Position numbers and translations under genes: made by a program. Of a stretch of 64,000 nt of DNA, positions 45,615 to 53,798 are shown piece by piece. The DNA is from CAVQCT01 sp964371785 (GTDB taxonomy: Bacteria > Zixibacteria > MSB-5A5 > GN15 > FEB-12). The stretch lies in contig CAYJOL010000005.1 in assembly GCA_964371785.1 (NCBI GenBank), positions 248,001-312,000 on the forward strand, given 5' to 3'. The notes under the pieces are model-generated. The model made no database searches and was not told the origin of the DNA. It worked only from the letters and a program-made list of their open reading frames with translations. Each line of letters starts with the position of its first letter. The stretch's first letter is position 1.

Positions 45615-47138
45615 TTATTCCAGACTTCCTATGTCTTTCTCGACTTCCTCGAGGACCTCGCAGGACTTCACGAGTTTCTTCATGTTCGTGTGGTCAGGAT
45701 AGAGCGGACGGTCTTCGTCGAGAAACTCCACATACTTGCGCACCACCTGCTTTGCTTTGCAGGTTCCTCGGCCAAACTTATAGTCGCGGAAATCGAGTGC
45801 CTGCGCGGCCGCCATCATCTCAATACCCAGCACACCATAGGCGTTATCCAGTATCTGGAAATTCTTGATGGCCGTATTCATGCCCATTGAGACAAAGTCT
45901 TCCTGATCGGCCGCCGCCGGGATGGATTGAATCGACGCGGGCATCGATAAGATGCGCTGCTCGACAATCAGTGAATCCGCAGTGTACTGGCTCAACATCA
46001 GGCCGGAGAACATCCCGGCCCCTTTGGTGAGAAAGGGAGGCAGACCGACACTGAGAGCCGGGTTGTTCAGGCGGTTCATCCGGCGTTCGGACAGCACTGA
46101 CACCATGGTAATCGCCGCCCCCGCCATGTCCATCGGCAACGACACCGGTGTTCCCTGGAAGTTTGCTCCTGAGAGCTGGATGTTCTCATCGGGGAAAAAG
46201 ACGGGATTATCGCCCACCCCGTTCAACTCGATTTCGACTTGCGATCGCGCGTACTTGAGGACATCGTGAGCCGTTCCGATTACTTGCGGCGTTGAGCGCA
46301 TGGAGTAGGCGTCCTGTACCTTATGTTCTACACGTCCTTCGATCAAATCCCCGCCTTCGGCGATTTTGCGAATCGCTTTGGCGCTTCGAACCGCGCCTGC
46401 AAAACCTCTGACTTCGTGCAGCTTGCTCGTATACGGTCCCATATTTGCCTTGAGGGCTTCAAGTGACATCGCCGTGGCAATCTCCGCCTGCTTGAGCCAT
46501 CGATTGGCATCATAGAGAAATATCGCGCTCATTGCCGTCAACACATTTGACCCGTTGATAACGGCCAAACCGTCACGAGCCTTCAGTCCCGGCACCGCAA
46601 TTCCCGCCAGTCGGAGCGCTTCATCTCCCGGCAGCAGCTCACTCCGGTAATACGCCTGCCCTTCCCCCATCATGAGCAAGGCGATTTGTGCCATCGGCGC
46701 AAGATCTCCACACGCGCCAACCGAACCCTTCTGACAAACATACGGTGTCACCCCGCGATTGAGCATCTCCACCAGCGTTTGAGTTACCTCGACCCGTACT
46801 CCGGAATTCCCATGAGCGTGCACGTTGATTCGCCCGGCCATAGCGCCCCTGACGTATTCCAGCGGCATAGGGTCGCCGATGCCGGCGGCATGATTGTAAA
46901 TCAGGAACTTCTGGAATTGCTTTACCTGGTCGTCGTTGAGTACCACCTCCGAAAACTCTCCGATGCCGGTGTTGACTCCGTACATGGTTTCGTGCGCCAG
47001 AATTTTCTTTTCAAGCATTGCCCGACACTTGTTAATCCGTTCGATGGCGTCCGGGTGCAGCTCGACCGGCTCATTGTGCCGGGCAACGCGCACGAGCTTT
47101 TCGATTGTCAGTCCCGATCCATCCAATACGATAGACAT
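45615..47138 (-). CDS. hutH: HAL/PAL-family ammonia-lyase, MIO triad Ala-Cys-Gly
   Basis: 507 residues, close to Pseudomonas HutH in length and numbering: Tyr53, His83 and the MIO triad at 142-144 fall at the same positions. The triad is Ala-Cys-Gly (GSVGACGDLAP) instead of Ala-Ser-Gly. A Ser-to-Cys change in the Pseudomonas enzyme is reported to keep activity, so this one may still cyclise. Other changes: QEDF for the usual QEDH near 412 and SGANFQG for SGGNFHG. Histidine is therefore a likely but not certain substrate. There is no hutU, hutI or hutG in the window. ACGGAG lies eight bases before the ATG; a terminator and a small ORF lie in the leader. Confidence 0.85.
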   Translation of the reverse strand: MSIVLDGSGLTIEKLVRVARHNEPVELHPDAIERINKCRAMLEKKILAHETMYGVNTGIGEFSEVVLNDDQVKQFQKFLIYNHAAGIGDPMPLEYVRGAMAGRINVHAHGNSGVRVEVTQTLVEMLNRGVTPYVCQKGSVGACGDLAPMAQIALLMMGEGQAYYRSELLPGDEALRLAGIAVPGLKARDGLAVINGSNVLTAMSAIFLYDANRWLKQAEIATAMSLEALKANMGPYTSKLHEVRGFAGAVRSAKAIRKIAEGGDLIEGRVEHKVQDAYSMRSTPQVIGTAHDVLKYARSQVEIELNGVGDNPVFFPDENIQLSGANFQGTPVSLPMDMAGAAITMVSVLSERRMNRLNNPALSVGLPPFLTKGAGMFSGLMLSQYTADSLIVEQRILSMPASIQSIPAAADQEDFVSMGMNTAIKNFQILDNAYGVLGIEMMAAAQALDFRDYKFGRGTCKAKQVVRKYVEFLDEDRPLYPDHTNMKKLVKSCEVLEEVEKDIGSLE

Positions 47139-47170
47139 ATTCTATACTCCGTCGTGTACTGTTTATGGGG

Positions 47171-47190
47171 AAAAAGGCGGACCATCCGCC
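47171..47190 (-). terminator. Terminator between the small ORF and hutH
   Basis: GGCGGA (47176-47181) and TCCGCC (47185-47190) pair around 3 bases; on the minus strand TTTTT follows. It lies 33 bases before the hutH start, which leaves little room for a promoter downstream of it, so it may be an attenuator. Confidence 0.8.
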
Positions 47191-47225
47191 GATATATGGT
47201 GCTTTGACCGACTAGAAGGAACGAA

Positions 47226-47336
47226 CTAAGTGTCTTGAAGACCTGAAGCTGAATCGGGGGTATAACGGGTCATGACCTTGGTGACAGGCCGAATCACCCT
47301 GTCGGGCTGAGATGCCCGAAATATGTTCCTATCCAT
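47226..47336 (-). CDS. Small ORF (36 aa), possible leader peptide of hutH
   Basis: MDRNIFRASQPDRV begins the 36-residue product; it is basic, ends SGLQDT and has no His. GGAGG at 47344-47348 is seven bases from the ATG, a perfect ribosome site, and a promoter lies just upstream. A terminator follows before hutH. I do not recognise it. It may be a leader peptide, a small protein or a chance frame; the ribosome site argues for translation. Confidence 0.5.
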   Translation of the reverse strand: MDRNIFRASQPDRVIRPVTKVMTRYTPDSASGLQDT

Positions 47337-47362
47337 TGACCTACCTCCGTTTCTCTGAAAGA

Positions 47363-47390
47363 AAGATAGATGGGAAAAAGGTATTGTCAA
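47363..47390 (-). promoter_or_regulatory. Promoter of the small ORF/hutH, overlapping a divergent promoter
   Basis: On the minus strand, TTGACA (47390-47385), 16 bases, TATCTT (47368-47363). On the plus strand, TTGTCA at 47384-47389 shares the same bases and precedes GATATT at 47407-47412, which would serve the exonuclease gene. The two -35 sites coincide, so the promoters should compete. Confidence 0.55.
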
Positions 47391-47421
47391 ATTAATTCGG
47401 CTACCTGATATTCAGAGCACG

Positions 47422-48267
47422 ATGGAACAGACAATTCTGACGGATTATTTCGCTACGGAGACATTCGTGGCTTTTGATACGGAAACTACCGGAATGTGGG
47501 CAGCGGTCAACAGGGTGGTGGAACTCGCCGCGGTGAAGTTCAGCCTGCGCGAGGGCGAAATCGGTCGATTTCAGTCGTTGATAAACCCGGAGCGACAGAT
47601 GCCGGGTGAGGTGATTGCGATTCACGGCATTACCGATGAGATGGTGGCTGACTCACCGAAGGTCGACCAGATTCTTCCCGCTTTTCAGCAGTTTTGTGGA
47701 GACGCTATCCTGATCGCTCACAACGCACCGTTCGATATTAGTTTTCTCGGATATGAGATGAGCAGGTGTGAACTCAGCTTCGGCGACAATCAGGTGCTTG
47801 ACACGGTGGACATATTCCACCGATTCTTCCCCGGCTTGCCTTCATATTCACTGTTGAATCTGATAAAGCATTTTGAACTGGCATCGGTACAGGAACACCG
47901 AGCTCTCAGCGATGCTCTTTTCGTCAGGAGTTTGTTTGAATTAGCCGCCCCCAAGTTCCCTGCTGTTCACCGAAGAATCGATTTCAAGAAATTCCTGACC
48001 GTTCACTCAATACAGCATTGGGTCGATGAGACAGCGTCGCTTCCCGATGACTACTCGGATTTGAATTACGCGATTGAACGGAAGCTCCGTGTCGAAATTG
48101 TGTACAACAGTACGGTCCAGGCATGTTCGACGCGCATTATTCAACCCCGTCAAGTAGTCAAAAGAGGAAGCATCTTCTATATTCACGCTTTTTGTGAACA
48201 AGCGGTTTCGGAGCGGACATTTCGTCTGGATCGGATAGCTTCGTACCGGGTTATTGAACGTGAGTAG
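47422..48267 (+). CDS. DnaQ-type 3'-5' exonuclease fused to a WYL-like domain
   Basis: 281 residues. Residues 1-175 are a DEDDh exonuclease: FVAFDTETTG (Asp19, Glu21), INPERQMPGEVIAIHGITDEMV, AHNAPFDISFL and the His/Asp in EHRALSDALF. The last 75 residues resemble a WYL domain: LNYAIERKLRVEIVYNS, then TRIIQPRQVVKRGSIFYIHAFC and FRLDRIASYRVI. WYL domains bind nucleic acid or nucleotide ligands and often sit in defence or repair regulators. The start has only a weak ribosome site. A housekeeping repair role is as likely as a ligand-controlled nuclease. Confidence 0.83.
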   Translation: MEQTILTDYFATETFVAFDTETTGMWAAVNRVVELAAVKFSLREGEIGRFQSLINPERQMPGEVIAIHGITDEMVADSPKVDQILPAFQQFCGDAILIAHNAPFDISFLGYEMSRCELSFGDNQVLDTVDIFHRFFPGLPSYSLLNLIKHFELASVQEHRALSDALFVRSLFELAAPKFPAVHRRIDFKKFLTVHSIQHWVDETASLPDDYSDLNYAIERKLRVEIVYNSTVQACSTRIIQPRQVVKRGSIFYIHAFCEQAVSERTFRLDRIASYRVIERE

Positions 48268-48269
48268 CG

Positions 48270-48671
48270 TCAGGCTGACTCCGAATTATCCAACAAAGCC
48301 AGGAACTCCTCCGGCGATTTGCCAAGACTCATTTTTTCCCACCGGCACATATCATCAGAAGCAATTCCCATGAGGTACTTGACTTCGGCATCAGCTTCGA
48401 AGGCTATGGCGTAGTGCTCCAGTGTAGCTTTGCCTGCCTCACTTACGACCGGGGTAAAGACTTGCGTTGGCCTAATGAGAGCCATGAGCAGTGCCGCCGC
48501 CCGGCCCACATATTTGTCATAAATCACCAGGGGTTGGTTGACGGAGGTCCTGACGGCGAGGAATCTGCGAAGAGGCATGACTGCTTTGGCACGAGATCTG
48601 AAGATTATGCGGCCTTCAGCCAGTATCACCAATGACCACGTGCTCTGTTTGAATCTCTCAAAACTGTACAT
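48270..48671 (-). CDS. DUF1893-family protein
   Basis: 133 residues. The pattern LVILAEGRIIFRSRAKAVMPL, VGRAAALLMALIRPTQVFTPVVSEAGKATLEHYAI, in pieces, fits DUF1893, a cytidine-deaminase-like fold without known activity. It is convergent with the exonuclease gene, 2 bases apart, and lies 78 bases after tRNA-Ala. Confidence 0.75.
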   Translation of the reverse strand: MYSFERFKQSTWSLVILAEGRIIFRSRAKAVMPLRRFLAVRTSVNQPLVIYDKYVGRAAALLMALIRPTQVFTPVVSEAGKATLEHYAIAFEADAEVKYLMGIASDDMCRWEKMSLGKSPEEFLALLDNSESA

Positions 48672-48717
48672 CGGGGCTCCCAGTCTGTCAAAACAACATC
48701 ACAGACACCTGCAATAC

Positions 48718-48739
48718 AAAACCCCCGCGTATGCGGGGG
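48718..48739 (-). terminator. Rho-independent terminator of tRNA-Ala
   Basis: CCCCCGC (48722-48728) pairs with GCGGGGG (48733-48739) around GTAT; on the minus strand TTTTGT follows, 10 bases past the tRNA. Confidence 0.85.
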
Positions 48740-48749
48740 CGCGAAATCT

Positions 48750-48825
48750 TGGTGGAGCCAGGGAGGATCGAACTCCCGACCTCTTGACTGCCAGTCAAGC
48801 GCTCTCCCAGCTGAGCTATGGCCCC
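48750..48825 (-). tRNA. tRNA-Ala (anticodon GGC)
   Basis: A 76-base cloverleaf with CCA encoded. The acceptor stem has the G3:U70 pair that identifies tRNA-Ala. The anticodon stem TTGAC/GTCAA encloses GGC at 48792-48790, and the T arm has AGTTCGATCC. Confidence 0.97.
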
Positions 48826-48870
48826 ATGGCAGAGGTATATGATAGTCATTATATCGGTCATGTCAACAGA

Positions 48871-50280
48871 TTATTTTCCCGTAGAAAGTAACCGGTTCTG
48901 CCGGGTGAGGGAGAAAAGCAGACTCACGACCGCGAAACCGACGGCGATATAGATAACCCGGTGATAACTGCGGATGAACGCAATCTCCTCACTAAGTCCG
49001 TCGCTTTTCTGCGCCTGAAAGTAGGAGAAGAGCGATGTGGTCAATGCAACTCCGACCGACATGCCGATATTTCTGGTCGTCGCCAGTATCCCCGAGGTCA
49101 CGGCACGCTGCTGTTCGCTGACTGCTCCCATCAATGCCGATGAATTGGGCGTGCTGAATATGCCTACGCCCGCTCCTACCACGACCAATGAGATTATGAT
49201 ATACCAATTAGTTGAATCGACTTGAAGGCCGGCCAACTGAAGCAGTCCCAGGCCGAGAATCAATACACCCGCACTTGTGAGGAGCCGGTATCCGATCCGG
49301 TCGGAGAGCCGCCCCGAAAACGGAGCCATGATGAACATCATTATGGGCAGGATGATCAAAAACATGCCAACCTGGCGAGGCAAAAACAGTTTAATCTGCT
49401 GAAGATAAAACGGAACCAGCAGCAGCACGCCCGAGGTTGCTATGTACAGAAAGACCATAGCTCCAATCGCTGATGTGAACTGTCGATTTCGGAAAATATC
49501 CAGTCCGATTAAGGCCGTGCTAACGTCCGATTCGTATCTCAGAAAGGCCACAAACGACAACACCGACAGAAGCGCGGTTCCCCATATGCGTACGTCCGAG
49601 ATGTGGTAGTCGTTAATCAGCGAAAGCGTCAGGGTCCCCAGTACGAGAGCCAGAGTTATGCACACTACACCCTTAATGTGAATCTTCTGCTCGGTGCGAG
49701 GTGCAGGCATGAGGCTGAAGTATTTATAAGTCATGTACAATCCGACGAATCCAATCGGCACGTTAATGAGAAAGAGTGCTTGCCACGGCCAGATACTCAG
49801 GAGGAATCCGCCCAGCGGCGGACCTATCATGAACCCGGCCGACACCATCATCACGATCAGTCCTAATCCTTTTCCCCGTTCGTTCGGTGGGAATATTGTG
49901 GTAACCATTCCCGGACCGACCGCGGCGAACATAGCGGATCCGGACGCCTGAAGCACCCTTGAGGCAATTAACGTGTAAATGCCTTGACTGAGCGCGCAAC
50001 TTGTCGATCCGAGTATAAACAGGACAAATCCAAATCTGTAAGCGAACGAGTACCCCCGCCGACCCGCCCAGGCGCCGAAAGCCAACATGAGTGAGATGAG
50101 GGTCAAAGAGTAAGCCAAAACCAACCACGCTACCAAATCAATTGAGATATTCAGGTATTCTGAAATGGTGGGAAGCGCGACATTCAATATCGAACCGTCG
50201 AGAGTCGCCATGAACGTACCAATCGCCCCGACCGTAAAAAGCTTGTATTTGTTCTGATAGACCGGATTAAATTCGGACAC
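48871..50280 (-). CDS. MFS transporter, DHA2 family
   Basis: 469 residues with about 14 helices. TLDGSILNVALPTI is the DHA2 motif D1, GRRGYSFAYR the motif A loop, and GFMIGPPLGGFL the motif C type antiporter signature. Such carriers export drugs or other toxic compounds by proton exchange. The start is GTG at 50280 with GAGG nine bases upstream. Confidence 0.9.
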   Translation of the reverse strand: MSEFNPVYQNKYKLFTVGAIGTFMATLDGSILNVALPTISEYLNISIDLVAWLVLAYSLTLISLMLAFGAWAGRRGYSFAYRFGFVLFILGSTSCALSQGIYTLIASRVLQASGSAMFAAVGPGMVTTIFPPNERGKGLGLIVMMVSAGFMIGPPLGGFLLSIWPWQALFLINVPIGFVGLYMTYKYFSLMPAPRTEQKIHIKGVVCITLALVLGTLTLSLINDYHISDVRIWGTALLSVLSFVAFLRYESDVSTALIGLDIFRNRQFTSAIGAMVFLYIATSGVLLLVPFYLQQIKLFLPRQVGMFLIILPIMMFIMAPFSGRLSDRIGYRLLTSAGVLILGLGLLQLAGLQVDSTNWYIIISLVVVGAGVGIFSTPNSSALMGAVSEQQRAVTSGILATTRNIGMSVGVALTTSLFSYFQAQKSDGLSEEIAFIRSYHRVIYIAVGFAVVSLLFSLTRQNRLLSTGK

Positions 50281-50444
50281 CGCTGTTTTCCTCTAAGTTA
50301 TTGAACAAAAAAAGATTGACAATCAACCGCGAAACCATAACCTTAATCTCCGGGATAGTCAACCGGAAACATCCCTGAATTATAAAGTTAAACAACTGAT
50401 GCCAAAAATCGTCTCTAAAATGGCTGAAGTCAAGTTCGCGAACC

Positions 50445-51029
50445 ATGATTAGATCAGTTCCCGAGCTTGTGGAGTTGTTTCTGGGTGGCGACGACAGTGC
50501 CTTTGCCGAACTCGTCGGCCGATTCCAGAAGAAGATATATGCGTTGGCCTATCAGGTACTCGGCAACCATTTGGATGCCGATGAGGTTGTACAGGAGACC
50601 TTTGTAAGACTCTACCGAAAACGAGAGGAACTAAAGGAAGTAAAGTACTTTACCAGTTTCATCATTCGGATCGCCACGAACTACGCTATCGACTTGCTTC
50701 GTAAGCGCAAGGGACACAGCGATATTGGTGACGACTCCACATCCTTGGCGGGCGATATTCAACTCGATCTGGCCCGTCGGGTCAGCACCCCGAGTGAGGA
50801 TCTGGATAACAAGCGAATAATGGAGGAAATAACTCGGGCCCTTGATGAGCTTCCCCCCCGGCAGAGAATGACAGCTATCCTTCACGATATCGAAGGTTAC
50901 ACCAAAGCAGAGATTGCCGAAGCGTTCAATTGTCCCGAGGCCACCGTCCGATCAAACCTCCATATCGCCCGTACTAAATTGAAGAAGATATTGAAACAGC
51001 GTTTAAGAAAATCGAGTCACAAGGAGTAG
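50445..51029 (+). CDS. ECF-type RNA polymerase sigma factor
   Basis: 194 residues. Region 2 has FAELVGRFQKKIYALAYQVLG and DADEVVQETFVRLYR, region 4 LPPRQRMTAILHDIEGYTKAEIAEAFNCPEATVRSNLHIARTKLKK, in pieces. It is followed 9 bases later by its zinc anti-sigma. It is a different subgroup from the factor at 42145. The controlled genes probably include the lipoprotein behind it (inference). Confidence 0.94.
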   Translation: MIRSVPELVELFLGGDDSAFAELVGRFQKKIYALAYQVLGNHLDADEVVQETFVRLYRKREELKEVKYFTSFIIRIATNYAIDLLRKRKGHSDIGDDSTSLAGDIQLDLARRVSTPSEDLDNKRIMEEITRALDELPPRQRMTAILHDIEGYTKAEIAEAFNCPEATVRSNLHIARTKLKKILKQRLRKSSHKE

Positions 51030-51038
51030 GGAGTAGAA

Positions 51039-51602
51039 ATGACATGTCGAGAAGCACTGCTTCTCCTTGACGATTACGTCGACCAGGAATTGTCCCCCGA
51101 GCAGTCGGAAGCAGTATCGGAGCATCTTGCGGATTGCCCCGGCTGCCATGCGGAATTCGAGGCGACCATAAAGGTCAAGGAGTTGCTGCACCGCAAATCA
51201 GTCTATAGTCCAGGCAAGGATTACTGGGACGAGACGTCCAGCCTGATTCTTGCCCGGACGGTTGAATCCAGTTTTGAACGTACTCCGGTTACAGCTGTCG
51301 ACCGGGCCACCCAGAAGCAGGCGTTCGTTCGCGCCATCGTTTCTGTTTTTGCATCGTTGATTATCCTGTTTACTGCTTTGCTTGTCGGTTCGAGCAAGGG
51401 ACCCGGATTTGTGCGTCTGACCTCGCCCGAGGCGCCGCTGTTCAGCGTTGCGCCGATCGAAGACATGGTTGACAGCGACAACGCAATCATCGTTACCAAG
51501 GCCGAGCGGGTCAATCAGGCCAAGGGAATGCTCCTGATGGGCTCTCCCGGGTTTCTGGGCAGGTTTGCCCTCATGATTGAGGTTGATAACCTGTCGAACT
51601 GA
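51039..51602 (+). CDS. Zinc-finger anti-sigma factor
   Basis: 187 residues. The zinc site is HLADCPGCHAEF (HxxxCxxC), with the first Cys in MTCREAL, as in ZAS/RsrA-type anti-sigma proteins. One membrane helix near 108-127 anchors it, leaving about 60 residues outside. The sigma factor and lipoprotein flank it at 9 and 34 bases. Confidence 0.92.
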   Translation: MTCREALLLLDDYVDQELSPEQSEAVSEHLADCPGCHAEFEATIKVKELLHRKSVYSPGKDYWDETSSLILARTVESSFERTPVTAVDRATQKQAFVRAIVSVFASLIILFTALLVGSSKGPGFVRLTSPEAPLFSVAPIEDMVDSDNAIIVTKAERVNQAKGMLLMGSPGFLGRFALMIEVDNLSN

Positions 51603-51636
51603 GTAGTTGTACGAACACCAAAGCAGGAGAAAGATA

Positions 51637-52479
51637 TTGCACAGAATAACCGCCATCCTCACGATCGGGTTGGTCTGCCTTCTGGCAGGCAGTTGTTCTC
51701 AGGGGGAAAAGAAAATCAGCCTGCGGTTCCGGTATACGCCGGGCATGAAGCTGAGCTACGAGCAGTTATCGAAGCGAAACGGAAAAGTGATGGAACGCGA
51801 TTCGGTGGTAAAACTTGACACGATGTCCTACCATGTCGCGATCAGCCAGGAGGTTCTGCGCTTCATCGATGATAGCACCGCCGAGATTTTAGAACGTGAT
51901 GAATTCAAGTTCGTGCGGCCAAGTTCCAAGGACAGCGTCGGCAAACCGGACACGGTGAGCGAAAATCAGGAAGTGACTCTCCAGATGCTCGCTAACGGCA
52001 AAATTGTTAATTTCAAATTCGCCGATAACAGCAATCTTTCGCAGATATCATACATCAAGAACTACTACGAGCAAGGTCTGCCGATCTTCCCGTCGGGTGA
52101 GCGTGCTCCCGGCTACAATTGGACACAGACGACCAAGGTCGTATTACCGGACGAGAGCATGGAAGCCTCAACCACCTTCATGATCAAGTCGCTGGTACGC
52201 GAGGGAGGTTACGATTGCGCCCTCATCGAATATGAAGGGAACATGCTGATTCCAGTCGAACCGGACCCGTCAGACTCCACCAAGCGGAGCGGAGTCGATC
52301 GCATCAAAACGACGGGAGTGCTCTATTTTGCTTATACCGAAGGATTCGTGGTTGAGCAAAAGGAGAACTGGAAGATTGACGGTGACAGAACACAATTGAA
52401 AGGCGGCAAGATGGTCGCATATAAGATAATGACTGATTACGATGTCGACTACCGGCTTGTCAAGGTGGAAGGTCTCTAA
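51637..52479 (+). CDS. Lipoprotein of unknown function in the sigma operon
   Basis: 280 residues from TTG 51637, with AGGAG seven bases upstream; the TTG at 51607 lacks a site. The N-terminus is a lipoprotein signal with LLAGSC, a slightly unusual lipobox. The mature part is a beta-rich soluble domain with paired regions FRYTPGMKLSYEQLS and TTGVLYFAYTEGFVVEQKENW. It may belong to the DUF6263-like group, but I am not certain. It lies in the operon with the zinc anti-sigma and is a good candidate for the sensed or controlled envelope component. Confidence 0.72.
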   Translation: MHRITAILTIGLVCLLAGSCSQGEKKISLRFRYTPGMKLSYEQLSKRNGKVMERDSVVKLDTMSYHVAISQEVLRFIDDSTAEILERDEFKFVRPSSKDSVGKPDTVSENQEVTLQMLANGKIVNFKFADNSNLSQISYIKNYYEQGLPIFPSGERAPGYNWTQTTKVVLPDESMEASTTFMIKSLVREGGYDCALIEYEGNMLIPVEPDPSDSTKRSGVDRIKTTGVLYFAYTEGFVVEQKENWKIDGDRTQLKGGKMVAYKIMTDYDVDYRLVKVEGL

Positions 52480-52508
52480 CTTTCCGAATCATCCTGCGAA
52501 ATCATGGA

Positions 52509-52536
52509 ACCGGCGGATTTTCCGCCGGTTTTTTTC
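52509..52536 (+). terminator. Rho-independent terminator after the lipoprotein gene
   Basis: ACCGGCGG (52509-52516) pairs with CCGCCGGT (52522-52529) and is followed by TTTTTTTC. Confidence 0.9.
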
Positions 52537-52610
52537 TTTATCCGAGCTAATTGAGCGTGCAAATTGCCATCTGTTAACCGACGACTGGCTGGAAGGCGGA
52601 CCGGATCCGA

Positions 52611-53798
52611 TTGAAAAGAGCCATTATTATAATAATCGATGCCTGTGGAGTCGGTGAACTCCCGGACGCGCCGGCTTACGGCGACGACGGTTCATCGACT
52701 CTCCCCCACGTGGCCGAGGCAGTCGGCGGCCTTCATATGCCGACCTGTCAGCTACTGGGGCTTGGCAGTATCGTACCGATTCTGGGCGTCCCCCCAGAGC
52801 CTCAGCCGTCCGCGGCATTCGGCAAGATGACCGAGCGGTCGGCTGGCAAAGACTCCACTACCGGGCATTGGGAGATCGCCGGCCTCATTACTCCACGGCC
52901 GTTTCCGGTCTTTCCGCAAGGCTTCCCCGCCGAACTGGTCAGCGAGTTTGAAAGACGGGCGCGCGTTAAAACGATCGGCAATATCGCCGCGAGCGGAACC
53001 GAGATCATAAAGGAATTGGGAGAACGGCATTTATTGACTCGAGCGCTTATCCTCTACACATCGGCCGATTCCGTGTTCCAGTTGGCCGCCCACGAAGAGC
53101 TCTACCCGCCGGATCAACTATATGAAATCTGTCGAATCGCACGCGAGCTGCTGACGGGAGAATTTGCCGTAGGTCGAGTCATCGCCCGACCCTTCGTCGG
53201 GACTCCTGGAAACTTCACACGAACGGCCCATAGAAGAGATTTCTCCCTCGAACCGCCGGACGACACGCTTCTTGACGTATTAGAGCACAGCGGCAAGTTG
53301 GTCCTGGCGATCGGCAAGATATCCGACCTGTTCGCCGGTCGCGGTGTGCACAAAAAAATCAAGACCGCGGACAATGCCGAAGTTATGGACGCGGTTATGG
53401 CGTCGGTACGCGACGACTATAAGCACAGCCTCGTTTTTGCCAACTGTGTCGACTTCGATGAGAAATGGGGACACCGCAACGATGAACACAGTTTTGCGCG
53501 GGGACTGGAAGCATTCGACAGACAATTAGGCATGCTTCTGCCCCTGCTGAGGGCCGATGACGTGCTGATAGTAACGGCCGACCACGGGTGCGACCCTACC
53601 ATAAAGACATCAACCGATCATTCACGGGAGTACGTCCCGTTGATAGTGTACGGGGAAAAGGTGCGTGGGGGCGTAGACTTGGGGACGCGCGAGTGCTTTT
53701 GTGACGTGGCGACATCGCTCGCCCAGTGGTTCGGGGTGCCGGAGTCGTTTCACGGGAAGTCGTTTCTGTCGGATATTCTATCCGGGGGGGTTCAATGA
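52611..53798 (+). CDS. deoB: Phosphopentomutase
   Basis: 395 residues. The alkaline-phosphatase-like core starts IIIIDACGVGELPDA, with the nucleophile Thr in AGKDSTTGHWEIAG and metal ligands in DEKWGHRND, TADHGCDPT and DHSREYVP. It converts ribose/deoxyribose 1-phosphate to the 5-phosphate. The start is TTG. It overlaps deoC by 4 bases (ATGA), so nucleoside catabolism is organised as deoB-deoC. Confidence 0.96.
   Translation: MKRAIIIIIDACGVGELPDAPAYGDDGSSTLPHVAEAVGGLHMPTCQLLGLGSIVPILGVPPEPQPSAAFGKMTERSAGKDSTTGHWEIAGLITPRPFPVFPQGFPAELVSEFERRARVKTIGNIAASGTEIIKELGERHLLTRALILYTSADSVFQLAAHEELYPPDQLYEICRIARELLTGEFAVGRVIARPFVGTPGNFTRTAHRRDFSLEPPDDTLLDVLEHSGKLVLAIGKISDLFAGRGVHKKIKTADNAEVMDAVMASVRDDYKHSLVFANCVDFDEKWGHRNDEHSFARGLEAFDRQLGMLLPLLRADDVLIVTADHGCDPTIKTSTDHSREYVPLIVYGEKVRGGVDLGTRECFCDVATSLAQWFGVPESFHGKSFLSDILSGGVQ

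Noticed and set aside
45474..45890. Plus-strand frame over the end of the sulfatase and hutH
   Set aside because: It lies inside two convergent genes with clear families.
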